Shown piece by piece: positions 18,137 through 26,788 of a stretch of DNA of 64,000 nt. The DNA is taken from NCBI GenBank assembly GCA_027081115.1, contig JALWLD010000012.1, positions 62,001 to 126,000 on the forward strand. Reading direction: 5' to 3'. The notes below the pieces were generated by a model. It did not search any database. It saw only the letters and a program-made list of their open reading frames with translations, and was not told where the DNA came from. Positions within the stretch are counted from its first letter, which is position 1; each line of letters opens with the position of its first letter. The stretch is from Sulfurovum sp. (GTDB lineage Bacteria > Campylobacterota > Campylobacteria > Campylobacterales > Sulfurovaceae). The translations under genes were made by a program, and so were the position numbers.

Positions 18137-18703
18137 ATGGGATTAAAAGCAGATAAATGGATACGTGAAAAATCAGTCAATGAAGCAATGATTACACCTT
18201 TTTGTGAAGGTTTGGTGGGAGAAGGGGTGGTCTCTTATGGTCTGAGCTCATACGGATATGACATCCGTGTCTCTGACGAGTTCAAGATCTTTACCAACAT
18301 CAATGCCGAAGTGGTTGACCCTAAAGATTTCAACCAAAACAATGTTGTAGACTTCAAAGGTGATATCTGTATCGTTCCTCCCAACTCTTTTGCTTTGGCA
18401 AGAACCATTGAGTACTTTAAAATGCCAAGTGACACACTGGCGATCTGCTTAGGAAAAAGTACTTATGCACGCTGTGGGATTATTGTGAATGTAACCCCTT
18501 TTGAACCAGGGTTTGAGGGACATATTACTATTGAGATCTCCAATACCACCCCACTACCTGCAAAAATCTATGCCAACGAAGGGATTGCACAGGTTCTCTT
18601 CTTGCAAGGAGATGAGCAGTGTGAAACCACATACTCTGACAGAAAAGGGAAATACCAGAGCCAGACAGGAATAACTTTACCTAGGATCCTTAAAAAAAGT
18701 TAA
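18137..18703 (+). CDS. dcd: dCTP deaminase
   Basis: 188 residues, the usual length for Dcd. Recognised by [48 protein letters not shown] (key stretch [10 protein letters not shown]) and the C-terminal [13 protein letters not shown]. The catalytic Glu is in GHITIEISN. It deaminates dCTP to dUTP in thymidylate synthesis. RBS AAGGAAAAA lies just before the ATG and only eight bases separate it from the preceding gene, so both are probably cotranscribed. Confidence 0.96.
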   Translation: MGLKADKWIREKSVNEAMITPFCEGLVGEGVVSYGLSSYGYDIRVSDEFKIFTNINAEVVDPKDFNQNNVVDFKGDICIVPPNSFALARTIEYFKMPSDTLAICLGKSTYARCGIIVNVTPFEPGFEGHITIEISNTTPLPAKIYANEGIAQVLFLQGDEQCETTYSDRKGKYQSQTGITLPRILKKS

Positions 18704-18714
18704 TGCTCTTATAG

Positions 18715-18834
18715 CTACTGGTTTTCCCAAACTAACTTAAATCTTTCATACAGTTGTACGGAGACACAGTGATGATGTGCCAAGGAGTAGTACCCCTCTA
18801 GAAAATCAGGTTTTGGATCTTCTGATACGAGTAT
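18715..18834 (-). other. Coding-like open fragment without start codon, overlapping the next gene's end
   Basis: In the frame one base off from the 104-residue gene, the minus strand is open from just after a TAA at 18837 to a TAG at 18717-18715. The 39-residue translation includes PDFLEGYYSLAHHHC and LYERFKLVWENQ, which looks like real protein rather than random frame. It has no ATG or GTG. It may be the original C-terminus of the 104-residue protein cut off by a frameshift, or a remnant of another gene. Confidence 0.35.
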
Positions 18835-19112
18835 TTAATCTCTTCTGCTGCCAACTCCAATGCGGTAAGTACATCATCTTTACTCTCCGCTTTAATACCC
18901 AGCTCAGCAGCAATTTTCAATTCATCGAATGAATCATCTGCCACCTCAAAGATTTTTTGACTTTTTTCTTTGAAAAGTTCATACCTGTCATTAAGCTTTA
19001 AGAGTTCATCTCCCGCGTTTGCTGCACCCAAGTTTGCTTTTAATGCCAACTCATCACGTATTTTCTGTGCTTCTGCTATGGCTTTATTGATATTATCTTC
19101 TATTTCATTCAT
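18798..19112 (-). CDS. Hypothetical helical protein
   Basis: 104 residues, acidic, rich in Ala, Glu and Lys with heptad-like spacing through most of its length, so probably a helical bundle or short coiled coil in the cytoplasm; no signal peptide or membrane helix. AAAGGAC precedes the ATG at good distance, supporting translation. I do not recognise the family. Its stop comes at 18798 but a coding-like stretch continues in another frame to 18715, so the annotated C-terminus may be a frameshift product. Confidence 0.65.
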   Translation of the reverse strand: MNEIEDNINKAIAEAQKIRDELALKANLGAANAGDELLKLNDRYELFKEKSQKIFEVADDSFDELKIAAELGIKAESKDDVLTALELAAEEIKYSYQKIQNLIF

Positions 19113-19167
19113 ATTTTTGTCCTTTAGTCAAATATTTGCATTATCATAGCTAATAGTAGACTATTTG

Positions 19168-19186
19168 TCTATCCTAAAAGAAAAAG
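19168..19186 (+). promoter_or_regulatory. Repeated operator-like motif, copy 1 (before patatin-like gene)
   Basis: TCTATCCTAAAAGAAAAAG, 122 bp before the TTG start of the patatin-like gene and about 70 bp before its likely -10 (TATAAT at 19256-19261, no good -35). It matches copies at 22407 and 25652 in 9 of 9 leading bases. All three lie between genes near an AraC regulator. Confidence 0.55.
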
Positions 19187-19289
19187 TCATACACCGTTAC
19201 CTGTATTTTACTTATGTAGGTATAGAGAGTATCTCTAAACCCATTGTAAATTTGATATAATCTAGCTAATTATTTTACAAAGGCATCCC

Positions 19290-21383
19290 TTGTTCAGAAA
19301 AATATTCTCTTCACTCCTCCTACTCACTCTTTGGAGTAACCATCTTCATGCCCAACAACGTGAACAAATAGACTTTTCCATGGTCATTTCGGGAGGAGTA
19401 AGTCTTGGTGCTTATGAATCTGGGTACAACTGGGCCATGATCAAAATGCTCTCAAAAATAAGAGAACATGGTACCTTTGCAGAACCGGAACTTCGTTCCG
19501 TAGCAGGGGCTTCAGCAGGATCCATCAATGCACTGATAACTGCAATGTACTGGTGCCAGAAAGATGATATACCGTTAAATAATGCTGTTGCTGACAACCT
19601 TTTTTATGAAACCTGGGTCAATCTTGGCATTGAAGATCTGGCGATTAAGGGAGAAGACCCAAACAACAAAAGTACACTTTTTACACGTAAAGGTTTGAAG
19701 AAAAAAGCCAAATACATTTTAGAACAGATGAATAAACCCATATTCCGAAAAGGCTGTGAAGTACCTTTGGGAGTCTCTGTTACAAAAGCCACACCTATTG
19801 TAGAAGAGATCGCCGGTATTAAAATTAAAAATCAACACTTTTCTGTCCCTTTTACCGTCAAAGAGAAACAGGGAAAACTAATAATAGAAAACAGAGAAAT
19901 GCCTCCAAGCACAGATTTCTATATCTCCATTCCTGGTATAGAAAAAGATACCAGTAAAATTGTGGATGTACTCTTTGCCTCCTCTGCTTTTCCTGGTGCA
20001 TTTCAAAGAGTTAAACTTGATTATGTCTATAAAGGGAAGAGGGAGTCCCACTACTTCATCGATGGAGGTGCCTTTGACAATGTACCGCTTCAGCTTGCTA
20101 TAGAGCTCAGCGAAAAAGCCTCATTTTTCCTTTTTATGGACCCAAGTAATATGAGGAAAGAGCCACCAAAAACGGAAAAAGACAAAAAAGAAGAACCTCC
20201 CGTAGGCTTTATTACTACCAATGCCATACCCCTCTTGAGTTCACTTGAAATCTTTCAGTCTATGCGACTTTACCAGGCAATCAATAAATATTTTAGAAAC
20301 AATCATGACCGGACACTGATCCTCTCCTCACGTTACCACCCTATTACAGGAAAATACCTGGAACATTTTGCAGCCTTTCTAGACAAAAACTTTCGCGTCT
20401 ATGACTACTACGTGGGTGTTTATGATGCTATCTACCATTTAGCTTCCTCTCTACGAAAAAAACCACAATATCAACACTTTTCTCAAACAACCCTGATGAA
20501 TAAACTTAAAATCAGACTTGGTCTTGATAAAAATAAAGAAGCACTAGCTGCCTATAACTTACTTAGAGATATTGAATTCAAACATATCACACCTAAAACA
20601 ACAGACCGTTTTTCTGCTATTTATAATGCTTTCAATAAGAAAAAACGTGATGAAGATCGCTATGACATAGATGAGTTCAAAGCCTTTTTAACAAAACTCG
20701 ATATTCATTATCTCGATATGAAGGGAGACACAAGTCCTTTTCTTGTATATGTCAAAAAAGATGTAAACAAGTGGTATAAAAGACCATTCCGTACTATTAT
20801 CAACCGCGTAACCACCCTTGAAAATGACAGAGCAAAAATCTATAAAGACCATATGGCTTTTGCAAAGATGACTTCTCTCTCTGCATGGGTAGCCAGTACC
20901 TTTGTTGCAGAAAAAGATGGTTGGGATATCTTGCCCCTTCATGTTCCACAAGATGAAGGTAAAGCCGGCTTTAGAACTGCACTGCGCTTTCTTCCCGGAG
21001 AAATAGCCACAGACATGAAAAATGGTGGTGTCAGTTTTGGGTACACTGCACTCTATTATGCCAACCTTAAATACCTCTCCGGATTTGAAGCCAAAGCTGC
21101 CTATGTCATAGCAGACAGAAGTTCAGATTTTGTACGTGTAGACCTGGATGCTTTTTATGAATATGATGACTTTTTCAAGTTTGGTATTGGTGCTTCTGTC
21201 TTTGGTAATATGGAAGGTGGCTTTTATGAAAGAGAGACGGCTTTTGGAGCAAATACCTATCTTGATATTATGGATATTTTTAGGCTTACCTATGTACATA
21301 GAGCAGGAGACCCTGATACAAAGAACTATATCTATTTTGGTATAGAGAACCTCCCAAGTCTTATCTACTGGATGAACCGATAG
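19290..21383 (+). CDS. Patatin-like phospholipase with putative outer-membrane C-terminal domain
   Basis: 697 residues. After a signal peptide (1-21) the patatin domain shows the oxyanion loop GGVSLGAYES (near 36), the nucleophile elbow GASAGS (near 74) and the catalytic Asp in DGGAFDN (near 258), a complete Ser-Asp dyad. The last 130 residues alternate hydrophobic and polar positions with many aromatic residues and a closing Trp-Met-Asn-Arg, resembling beta-barrel strands. It is probably a surface or outer-membrane lipid acyl hydrolase. The start is TTG at 19290 after AAAGG. Preceded by copy 1 of the shared operator-like motif. Confidence 0.85.
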   Translation: MFRKIFSSLLLLTLWSNHLHAQQREQIDFSMVISGGVSLGAYESGYNWAMIKMLSKIREHGTFAEPELRSVAGASAGSINALITAMYWCQKDDIPLNNAVADNLFYETWVNLGIEDLAIKGEDPNNKSTLFTRKGLKKKAKYILEQMNKPIFRKGCEVPLGVSVTKATPIVEEIAGIKIKNQHFSVPFTVKEKQGKLIIENREMPPSTDFYISIPGIEKDTSKIVDVLFASSAFPGAFQRVKLDYVYKGKRESHYFIDGGAFDNVPLQLAIELSEKASFFLFMDPSNMRKEPPKTEKDKKEEPPVGFITTNAIPLLSSLEIFQSMRLYQAINKYFRNNHDRTLILSSRYHPITGKYLEHFAAFLDKNFRVYDYYVGVYDAIYHLASSLRKKPQYQHFSQTTLMNKLKIRLGLDKNKEALAAYNLLRDIEFKHITPKTTDRFSAIYNAFNKKKRDEDRYDIDEFKAFLTKLDIHYLDMKGDTSPFLVYVKKDVNKWYKRPFRTIINRVTTLENDRAKIYKDHMAFAKMTSLSAWVASTFVAEKDGWDILPLHVPQDEGKAGFRTALRFLPGEIATDMKNGGVSFGYTALYYANLKYLSGFEAKAAYVIADRSSDFVRVDLDAFYEYDDFFKFGIGASVFGNMEGGFYERETAFGANTYLDIMDIFRLTYVHRAGDPDTKNYIYFGIENLPSLIYWMNR

Positions 21384-21436
21384 AAAAAAATATATAAAAT
21401 CAGAGACATTGATTCTTTATACCCCTGCACTATATG

Positions 21437-22348
21437 TTACTGAAAGGTAATAATTTTGGGCATATCTTTCACTCTTTTGTTACCGACCTTCTCCAAACCA
21501 AGTACCTGTTTTGGAGTCATCATAGGCTTATCTTGTTTATAAAAGACTTTAAAGCCTCCAGTTACCAATCCCGCACGGGTATCAGTGTAGAGACCATTAT
21601 AGGTTTTTATCTTTAGCGCCGGACTTCCATGCCCATCAAGATGCATAGCCAGGTGTATTCTGTCCGTATACTTAATAGATTTTTTATTAGTCACCATATG
21701 CTCAGTGAACATATGTACTAATAAGATTTTATCTTCTTTAATCCCATTAGCTTTGATATAGTCTCTCATCATATGCTGTACCTCATTGATCTGCTGTCCT
21801 GTGATAGAACCAATTTTTTTACCTGGACGTACCTTAAGGTTATCAACTGAAAATTCCGGGTCCACCGCAATATGTACATTACTATACTTCAAATACTTCA
21901 ACAATGGTTTTACTGCTTGTGCAGGTGTTTTCTTACCAAGCTGCACATCAAGAAAAACTACAATTCCATTCTTTTGTGCTGCAATAATGTACTCTAACAA
22001 TGTTTTATGATTCAAGGTAATAACATATTTACCATTTTTCCCCGGTTCAGATGTTGCCATTTCATAAATAAGGTCAAACCCCGGCGTAACATGTTTTCCT
22101 GTACCCCAGGCCTTTTCATAAAGCTTCGCTTTTACTTTTGCTTTCTCAATAGTCTGTGCTAAAGGCTGATGTCCTAAAGTACCCAATGCTTTTGAGTAAG
22201 GACGACCATATAGTGCTACGATCATATTGTACTCTTTAGGAAGTGTTCGTAAACTCTGATTGGTACTGCTTGTGTCAGATACTGCATGCAACATGCTTAG
22301 CATTAAAAAGGGGAGTAGCATTTTTTTCGTGATGTGTTCAATATTCAT
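21437..22348 (-). CDS. Secreted protein of unknown function, possible TIM-barrel fold
   Basis: 303 residues from ATG 22348, which has AAGGA upstream; an in-frame extension to 22399 has no RBS. A signal peptide occupies about residues 1-24. Distinct features are ALYGRPYSKALGTLG, YVITLNHKTLLEYI, VVFLDVQLGK, HIAVDPEFSVDN and KIGSITGQQINEV. I recall a similar motif order in secreted actinobacterial proteins of unknown function, but cannot name a domain. Beta-strand/helix alternation ending in VFLDVQ, HIAVDPE and LLVHMF suggests an alpha/beta barrel with acidic residues at strand ends, as in glycosidases. Function not known. Confidence 0.8.
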   Translation of the reverse strand: MNIEHITKKMLLPFLMLSMLHAVSDTSSTNQSLRTLPKEYNMIVALYGRPYSKALGTLGHQPLAQTIEKAKVKAKLYEKAWGTGKHVTPGFDLIYEMATSEPGKNGKYVITLNHKTLLEYIIAAQKNGIVVFLDVQLGKKTPAQAVKPLLKYLKYSNVHIAVDPEFSVDNLKVRPGKKIGSITGQQINEVQHMMRDYIKANGIKEDKILLVHMFTEHMVTNKKSIKYTDRIHLAMHLDGHGSPALKIKTYNGLYTDTRAGLVTGGFKVFYKQDKPMMTPKQVLGLEKVGNKRVKDMPKIITFQ

Positions 22349-22406
22349 TATGATTAAGTCCTTGTTTTTATACGTTTTGAGATTATAGCGAGTAATCATT
22401 GAAGTA

Positions 22407-22425
22407 TCTATCCTAGAAGCGAATA
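22407..22425 (+). promoter_or_regulatory. Repeated operator-like motif, copy 2 (divergent intergenic region)
   Basis: TCTATCCTAGAAGCGAATA lies between the divergent secreted-protein gene (59 bp from its ATG) and the AI-2E permease operon (156 bp from its ATG). A partial inverted copy, TGTCTATCC, is at 22486-22478 on the other strand, so this region may carry two half-sites. Confidence 0.55.
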
Positions 22426-22562
22426 AATATATTTTGTCTCCATAAATGAAATTCTTTTATCTGCGATAGCGTAAATTGGATAGACAAAAAAAAGAGAACC
22501 TGCTATAGTATTAGAAGAACATCATAAAACATTCCCAAATATCTATATGAGGATAAGAATCA

Positions 22563-23606
22563 ATGCAAAAAGCATGGCCAATCAACCAATTTCTCATACT
22601 TTTAACCAGTATCTCTATTCTATTTGTCATTATGAAATATGCCGCTGGAGTCTTGGCACCATTTCTTATCTCTATAGCTTTGGCCATCGTACTCTCTCCT
22701 CTATTAAGAATGCTCCAAAAAAGGCATATTCCTAAGGTTGTGTCCCTGATGATTCTCCTTATCCTCTCTGCTATTCCTATTATTATGTTTGGAGGGTACA
22801 TTGTTGCAGAGGCACAAGAGTTTGCCAAAAACTTTCATACACTGAATGCACAGTTCGATACAGCACTTGGGAAATTCATACTCTACCTTCAAAATATAGG
22901 TCTTTCTGTCAACCAAACCGATATTGAAGCAATGTTGGCAAAAAATAATGTTTCAGGCATCGTCAAAAACCTGGCATCTCAAACAAGTACACAATTCTCC
23001 AACATTTTTCTCATACTTTTTACTGTTGCATTCATGCTCTTAGAGTCACAATCTATGCATCGTAAAGTACAGACTATCCTCTCTAAGAGTAAAATAAGTC
23101 TTGAAGATGGTATGCAAATTATCTCCAAAATAAATACTTATTTCATCATCAAGGTCAAAACCTCTTTGATCACTGCATTTTGGGTACTACTTGTACTTTG
23201 GTTTTATGACATTCACTACTTTTACCTCTGGGCAGCACTTGCCTTTTTCTTTAATTTTATTCCTGTAGTAGGGTCCATTTTTGCAGCATTCCCTCCCATT
23301 ATACTCACGATGATAGATCAAGGGATGATGACAGCACTTTGGGTAGCACTATGGTATTTGACCATCAATATGGTTATAGGAAATATTTTAGAGCCACGCA
23401 TTATGGGAAAGGGGCTGGGGCTCTCCGCACTTATCATCTTCCTTTCCATGACACTGTGGGGATGGATACTTGGACCAACAGGGATGATACTCTCTGTACC
23501 ATTGACTATGGCCATGCAATTTCTTTTTGCACAATATAAAGAGACAGAATGGATCGCACTCATGCTCAGTGACTATGGTATAGAGCCTATTAAAAAGGTG
23601 GTATAA
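22563..23606 (+). CDS. AI-2E/PerM family transporter
   Basis: 347 residues with about eight membrane helices and the family pattern NFIPVVGSIFAAFPP near residue 230, GNILEPRIMGKGLGLS near 278 and WGWILGPTGMILSVPLT near 300. The family was named after TqsA, an AI-2 exporter, but many members are antiporters or have other roles, so AI-2 export is not established here even with lsrK 7 kb away. First gene of a probable four-gene operon; GAGGATAAG precedes the ATG. Confidence 0.88.
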   Translation: MQKAWPINQFLILLTSISILFVIMKYAAGVLAPFLISIALAIVLSPLLRMLQKRHIPKVVSLMILLILSAIPIIMFGGYIVAEAQEFAKNFHTLNAQFDTALGKFILYLQNIGLSVNQTDIEAMLAKNNVSGIVKNLASQTSTQFSNIFLILFTVAFMLLESQSMHRKVQTILSKSKISLEDGMQIISKINTYFIIKVKTSLITAFWVLLVLWFYDIHYFYLWAALAFFFNFIPVVGSIFAAFPPIILTMIDQGMMTALWVALWYLTINMVIGNILEPRIMGKGLGLSALIIFLSMTLWGWILGPTGMILSVPLTMAMQFLFAQYKETEWIALMLSDYGIEPIKKVV

Positions 23607-23607
23607 C

Positions 23608-23829
23608 ATGGTAAAAAGGACTATGCATAAAGAACTTGAGGCAGCCTCTATACTGACCGGAGTAAACATTGCCGTAGCTGTGATTTTCTTCTTGCTTACC
23701 TCTAGACAAAGTATAAAAAAGGAAGCTGCTCCCATAGAAGATATTTGCGACTTTACAGCAGGAGATGCTTTTGGTATTAAGAAAGTATTGCCTATTATCA
23801 CAACATTGATAGACTTGAATAAAAAGTAG
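23608..23829 (+). CDS. Small membrane protein, unknown
   Basis: 73 residues with one hydrophobic segment at about 15-32 followed by a short polar tail. It starts one base after the permease stop and ends 13 bases before the lipid kinase, so it is surely part of that operon. No family recognised. Confidence 0.6.
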   Translation: MVKRTMHKELEAASILTGVNIAVAVIFFLLTSRQSIKKEAAPIEDICDFTAGDAFGIKKVLPIITTLIDLNKK

Positions 23830-23842
23830 TAAGGTACTCTAG

Positions 23843-24739
23843 ATGATTATGATTATTATTAATGGCAAAAAAGCAGCAATACCCACAATACGTAATGCCA
23901 TTACAACCCTTCGCAAAGAGGTAGCACAACTTGTTGAGGTACGTGTAACCTATGAATATGGAGATATAAAGCGCTTTATGGGCGAAGCCCTGCAACTTGG
24001 TGCAGAGCGATTCATCATTGGAGGTGGCGATGGTTCTGTCAATGAAGCAGTCAATGCTCTGGCAATGCTACCTAGAGAAGAGCGTCTGACACTGGCTATT
24101 TTACCTCTGGGAACCGCCAATGACTTTGCAACGGCCTGTGAAATCCCACTTGATCCCCTTGCAGCCCTACGTTTTGCAGTATCATATCCCTCTATCCCTG
24201 TTGACATTGTCAAAGCCAATGAAAAATACTTTATAAATATGGCAACCGCTGGTTTTGGTGCAAAAATTACTGCAGAGACTCCCGTAGAACTAAAAAACTT
24301 TTTAGGCGGTGGGGCCTATACTTTGACCGGTGTACTCAAAGCCATGGACTTTGTACCTTACCATAGCCATATTATAACCCCACATAACAGCCTACAAAGT
24401 CTTCACATTATTGCCGGTGCTGTAGGCAATGGCAAACAGGCAGGAGGAGGACAGGTACTCGCTCCTCGTGCGCTCATTAATGATGGTCTTCTTGATGTCA
24501 TCAGTATCTCACAGTTTAAACTGACAGACATTCCCCAAGTTCTGGAAGAGATCAAAAACCCTTCCCACAATGGAGAGTTTATTAAATATATCAAAACACC
24601 TTGGCTTGAAAGTGAATCCAAGCAAATCATCCCTGTCAATCTAGATGGAGAACCATACAATAGTCATAAGATACGTTTTGAAGTGATATCCAATGCCATT
24701 GACCTTGTAGTCCCTAAAGGAAGCCCATGTCTAAAATAA
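23843..24739 (+). CDS. Diacylglycerol kinase family lipid kinase (YegS-like)
   Basis: 298 residues. The nucleotide-binding GGGDGSVNEAVNAL (near residue 58) and LPLGTANDFA (near 90) are the hallmark of the DAGK catalytic domain; GAVGNGKQAGGGQVLAP and LDGEP complete the C-terminal sandwich. The substrate is probably a lipid such as diacylglycerol or phosphatidylglycerol, acting at the inner membrane. It ends 13 bases inside the metallophosphoesterase gene. Neighbouring lipase and phosphoesterase genes suggest lipid turnover, an inference from context. Confidence 0.92.
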   Translation: MIMIIINGKKAAIPTIRNAITTLRKEVAQLVEVRVTYEYGDIKRFMGEALQLGAERFIIGGGDGSVNEAVNALAMLPREERLTLAILPLGTANDFATACEIPLDPLAALRFAVSYPSIPVDIVKANEKYFINMATAGFGAKITAETPVELKNFLGGGAYTLTGVLKAMDFVPYHSHIITPHNSLQSLHIIAGAVGNGKQAGGGQVLAPRALINDGLLDVISISQFKLTDIPQVLEEIKNPSHNGEFIKYIKTPWLESESKQIIPVNLDGEPYNSHKIRFEVISNAIDLVVPKGSPCLK

Positions 24740-25626
24740 AAAAAGTTACACGTATCCTACATTTTTCGGATACACACGTTGATCTTCAAATTCGTCATAT
24801 GGCATGGAAGCGATGGTTTTCCAAACGTGCTATAGGTGCCATTAACCTCCTTAGAGGCAGAAGCAAATATTTTGATGATACAGAAAAGAAAATAGCCGCA
24901 CTCATCCAATTTAAAGAAGCCCAGAAAATCGACCTGGTCATCCACACTGGCGACTATACTGCTTTGGGTTTGGAAAGTGAATTAAAACTGGCAAAAGAGC
25001 TTGTTAGCCCACTTATGAATCCTCCTCAACGTTATGTGACAGTACCGGGAAACCATGATATTTATGTGCATGAAGGAAACAGTCACTACCGTTTCTCTGA
25101 ACAGTTCTGTTCTGTTTTACAAAATGACCTTCCCGAGTACTGTAGAGGTGGTCACTGGCCACTCATACGCTTGGTAGGAGACGATATAGCCGTCATCGCT
25201 GTAAACTCTTCAAAACCCAACCCTATTCCTTGGCACTCAAACGGGATGATCCCACAAGAGCAACTGGATGCACTCGAAGAAGTCCTGCAAGATCCACGCG
25301 TAAAAGAGCGTTATATTTTTATTATGACACACTATGCACCTCGTTTGGCAAATGGTAAACCCGACACTAAACTACATGGACTCATCAATGCAGATGATTT
25401 TTTGAAAAGATGTAAAGCTGTCAAATCGGGAGCCATTTTATGTGGACACATCCACAAAACCTATCATCTTGACTTGGAAGGTTTAGCCTGCGATCTTTAT
25501 TGTGCAGGGTCAGCAACCATGGATAGACACGAAGGTTTTTGGGTCTATGAGGTAAAAGAGAAGCAACTCCAAGCAAGCCCTGTTTTCTGGGACGGAAAAG
25601 AAGGCTGCTATAGCTACCACAAGTAA
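24727..25626 (+). CDS. Calcineurin-like metallophosphoesterase
   Basis: 299 residues with the full metal-ligand series: HFSDTHVD (near 11), HTGDYTALG (near 76), PGNHDIY (near 107), MTHYAP (near 200) and CGHIHKTYH (near 240). The substrate could be a nucleotide, cyclic nucleotide or lipid-linked phosphate; motif spacing alone does not decide. It overlaps the lipid kinase gene by 13 bases and is translationally coupled to it. No signal peptide is present, so it acts in the cytoplasm. Confidence 0.9.
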   Translation: MSKIKKVTRILHFSDTHVDLQIRHMAWKRWFSKRAIGAINLLRGRSKYFDDTEKKIAALIQFKEAQKIDLVIHTGDYTALGLESELKLAKELVSPLMNPPQRYVTVPGNHDIYVHEGNSHYRFSEQFCSVLQNDLPEYCRGGHWPLIRLVGDDIAVIAVNSSKPNPIPWHSNGMIPQEQLDALEEVLQDPRVKERYIFIMTHYAPRLANGKPDTKLHGLINADDFLKRCKAVKSGAILCGHIHKTYHLDLEGLACDLYCAGSATMDRHEGFWVYEVKEKQLQASPVFWDGKEGCYSYHK

Positions 25627-25651
25627 TTAATGTTAAATGGGAGAGTATATA

Positions 25652-25670
25652 TCTATCCTAAAAGCGAAAA
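25652..25670 (+). promoter_or_regulatory. Repeated operator-like motif, copy 3 (before AraC regulator)
   Basis: TCTATCCTAAAAGCGAAAA lies 36 bp before the preferred ATG of the AraC regulator gene. If the gene began at the in-frame ATG 25637 the motif would be coding, but neither start has a strong RBS and the shorter protein is the better fit. Position close to the start suggests autoregulation. Confidence 0.55.
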
Positions 25671-25687
25671 TAGTCTATACTCTTACT

Positions 25688-26689
25688 ATGCATAGTAAAA
25701 AAAATATCAAAACTATAAAACTTAATAAAGGTGATTCTCTTAAAAAAGAGTTTATCAATTATGAAGAGATGGCAAAATATGCTGTGGACTGGACACTTTT
25801 TTGCTCTTACCAACTTAAACCAAAATTCCCTAAAGGTATCTATAAAATTCTACAACTCCCTTCTATGCAAATTGTCTATACCGATATGGCAGGAGGGATC
25901 ATGTTTAATTATGTCACACCTGAAGAGTGTATCACATTGTCTGTGATGAAGAATATTTCACAAAAAGCCTGCATTGATCAAATGAAACTCGAAACAGATA
26001 TGGTTGTAGTCACAGATGATACAAAAGTTTACAATCTTATCTGCTCTGATCACGTAGAATTTTTTGATATTTCTCTCAATAGAAATGCTGATCCAGAACT
26101 AAGAAAAAAGCTTTCAAACGTCGTAGACAGATATTTTATAGATCATGATCAGAAGATAATAACACTTATACAGGGCCTTATTGATACATGGGCACAAAAC
26201 TCTCCACTTGATCTAGGAACCTCTATAGAGATAGAAAAACAGATTACCCAAGCCATAATTGAACTTCTTAAAGAACAAACAGCACAAATACCATACTTTA
26301 CCAAATCTGAAAAAATTGCCCTTAAGATAAAACAGAAACTTTTCAAGCATATGGATGGGAAGATGCGTATCAACAATTTGGCACAAGAGTATAGAATCTC
26401 TACAAAGAGTCTTCAAAATGCATTCCAATCACTCTTTGCACTCACTCCCAATAAATTTATGAGACTACTTAAACTCAATCTTGTACATCAGGACCTTGCC
26501 TACACTAATGCTTCAGAGACTACTGTTCAAGCTATTGCACAAAAATGGGGATTTGGACATATGGGACGTTTCTCCAAATACTATACAGAGCTCTTTGGCC
26601 AATACCCTTCATCAACCTTAAAAATGGATGGCCCAAAGATGAATGCTATGCAGGCACACTGTGTAGAAAGACAAGAAGAGATGCTCTAA
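25688..26689 (+). CDS. AraC family transcriptional regulator
   Basis: 333 residues from ATG 25688 (350 if ATG 25637 is used). Two C-terminal helix-turn-helix motifs are clear: INNLAQEYRISTKSLQNAF near residue 235 and TVQAIAQKWGFGHMGRFSKYY near 285, with FGQYPSS closing the domain. The N-terminal 200 residues match no ligand domain that I recognise. It follows the phosphoesterase by 61 bases. It is the obvious candidate to bind the three TCTATCCTA motifs at 19168, 22407 and 25652, thereby linking the lipase, secreted protein, permease operon and itself. Confidence 0.9.
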   Translation: MHSKKNIKTIKLNKGDSLKKEFINYEEMAKYAVDWTLFCSYQLKPKFPKGIYKILQLPSMQIVYTDMAGGIMFNYVTPEECITLSVMKNISQKACIDQMKLETDMVVVTDDTKVYNLICSDHVEFFDISLNRNADPELRKKLSNVVDRYFIDHDQKIITLIQGLIDTWAQNSPLDLGTSIEIEKQITQAIIELLKEQTAQIPYFTKSEKIALKIKQKLFKHMDGKMRINNLAQEYRISTKSLQNAFQSLFALTPNKFMRLLKLNLVHQDLAYTNASETTVQAIAQKWGFGHMGRFSKYYTELFGQYPSSTLKMDGPKMNAMQAHCVERQEEML

Positions 26690-26788
26690 TTCTCCTTCTA
26701 TTATGCATTTTTACATAGCCTTTTATCTACTTTTGTGTTACAATGCCACAAATTACTATGAAATTTACATATATAAAGTAAGGCATTT

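Noticed and set aside
22563-23606. AI-2E permease as the AI-2 exporter matching lsrK
   Set aside because: The family name is misleading, the gene is 7 kb away in another operon with lipid genes, and no substrate residues can be read.
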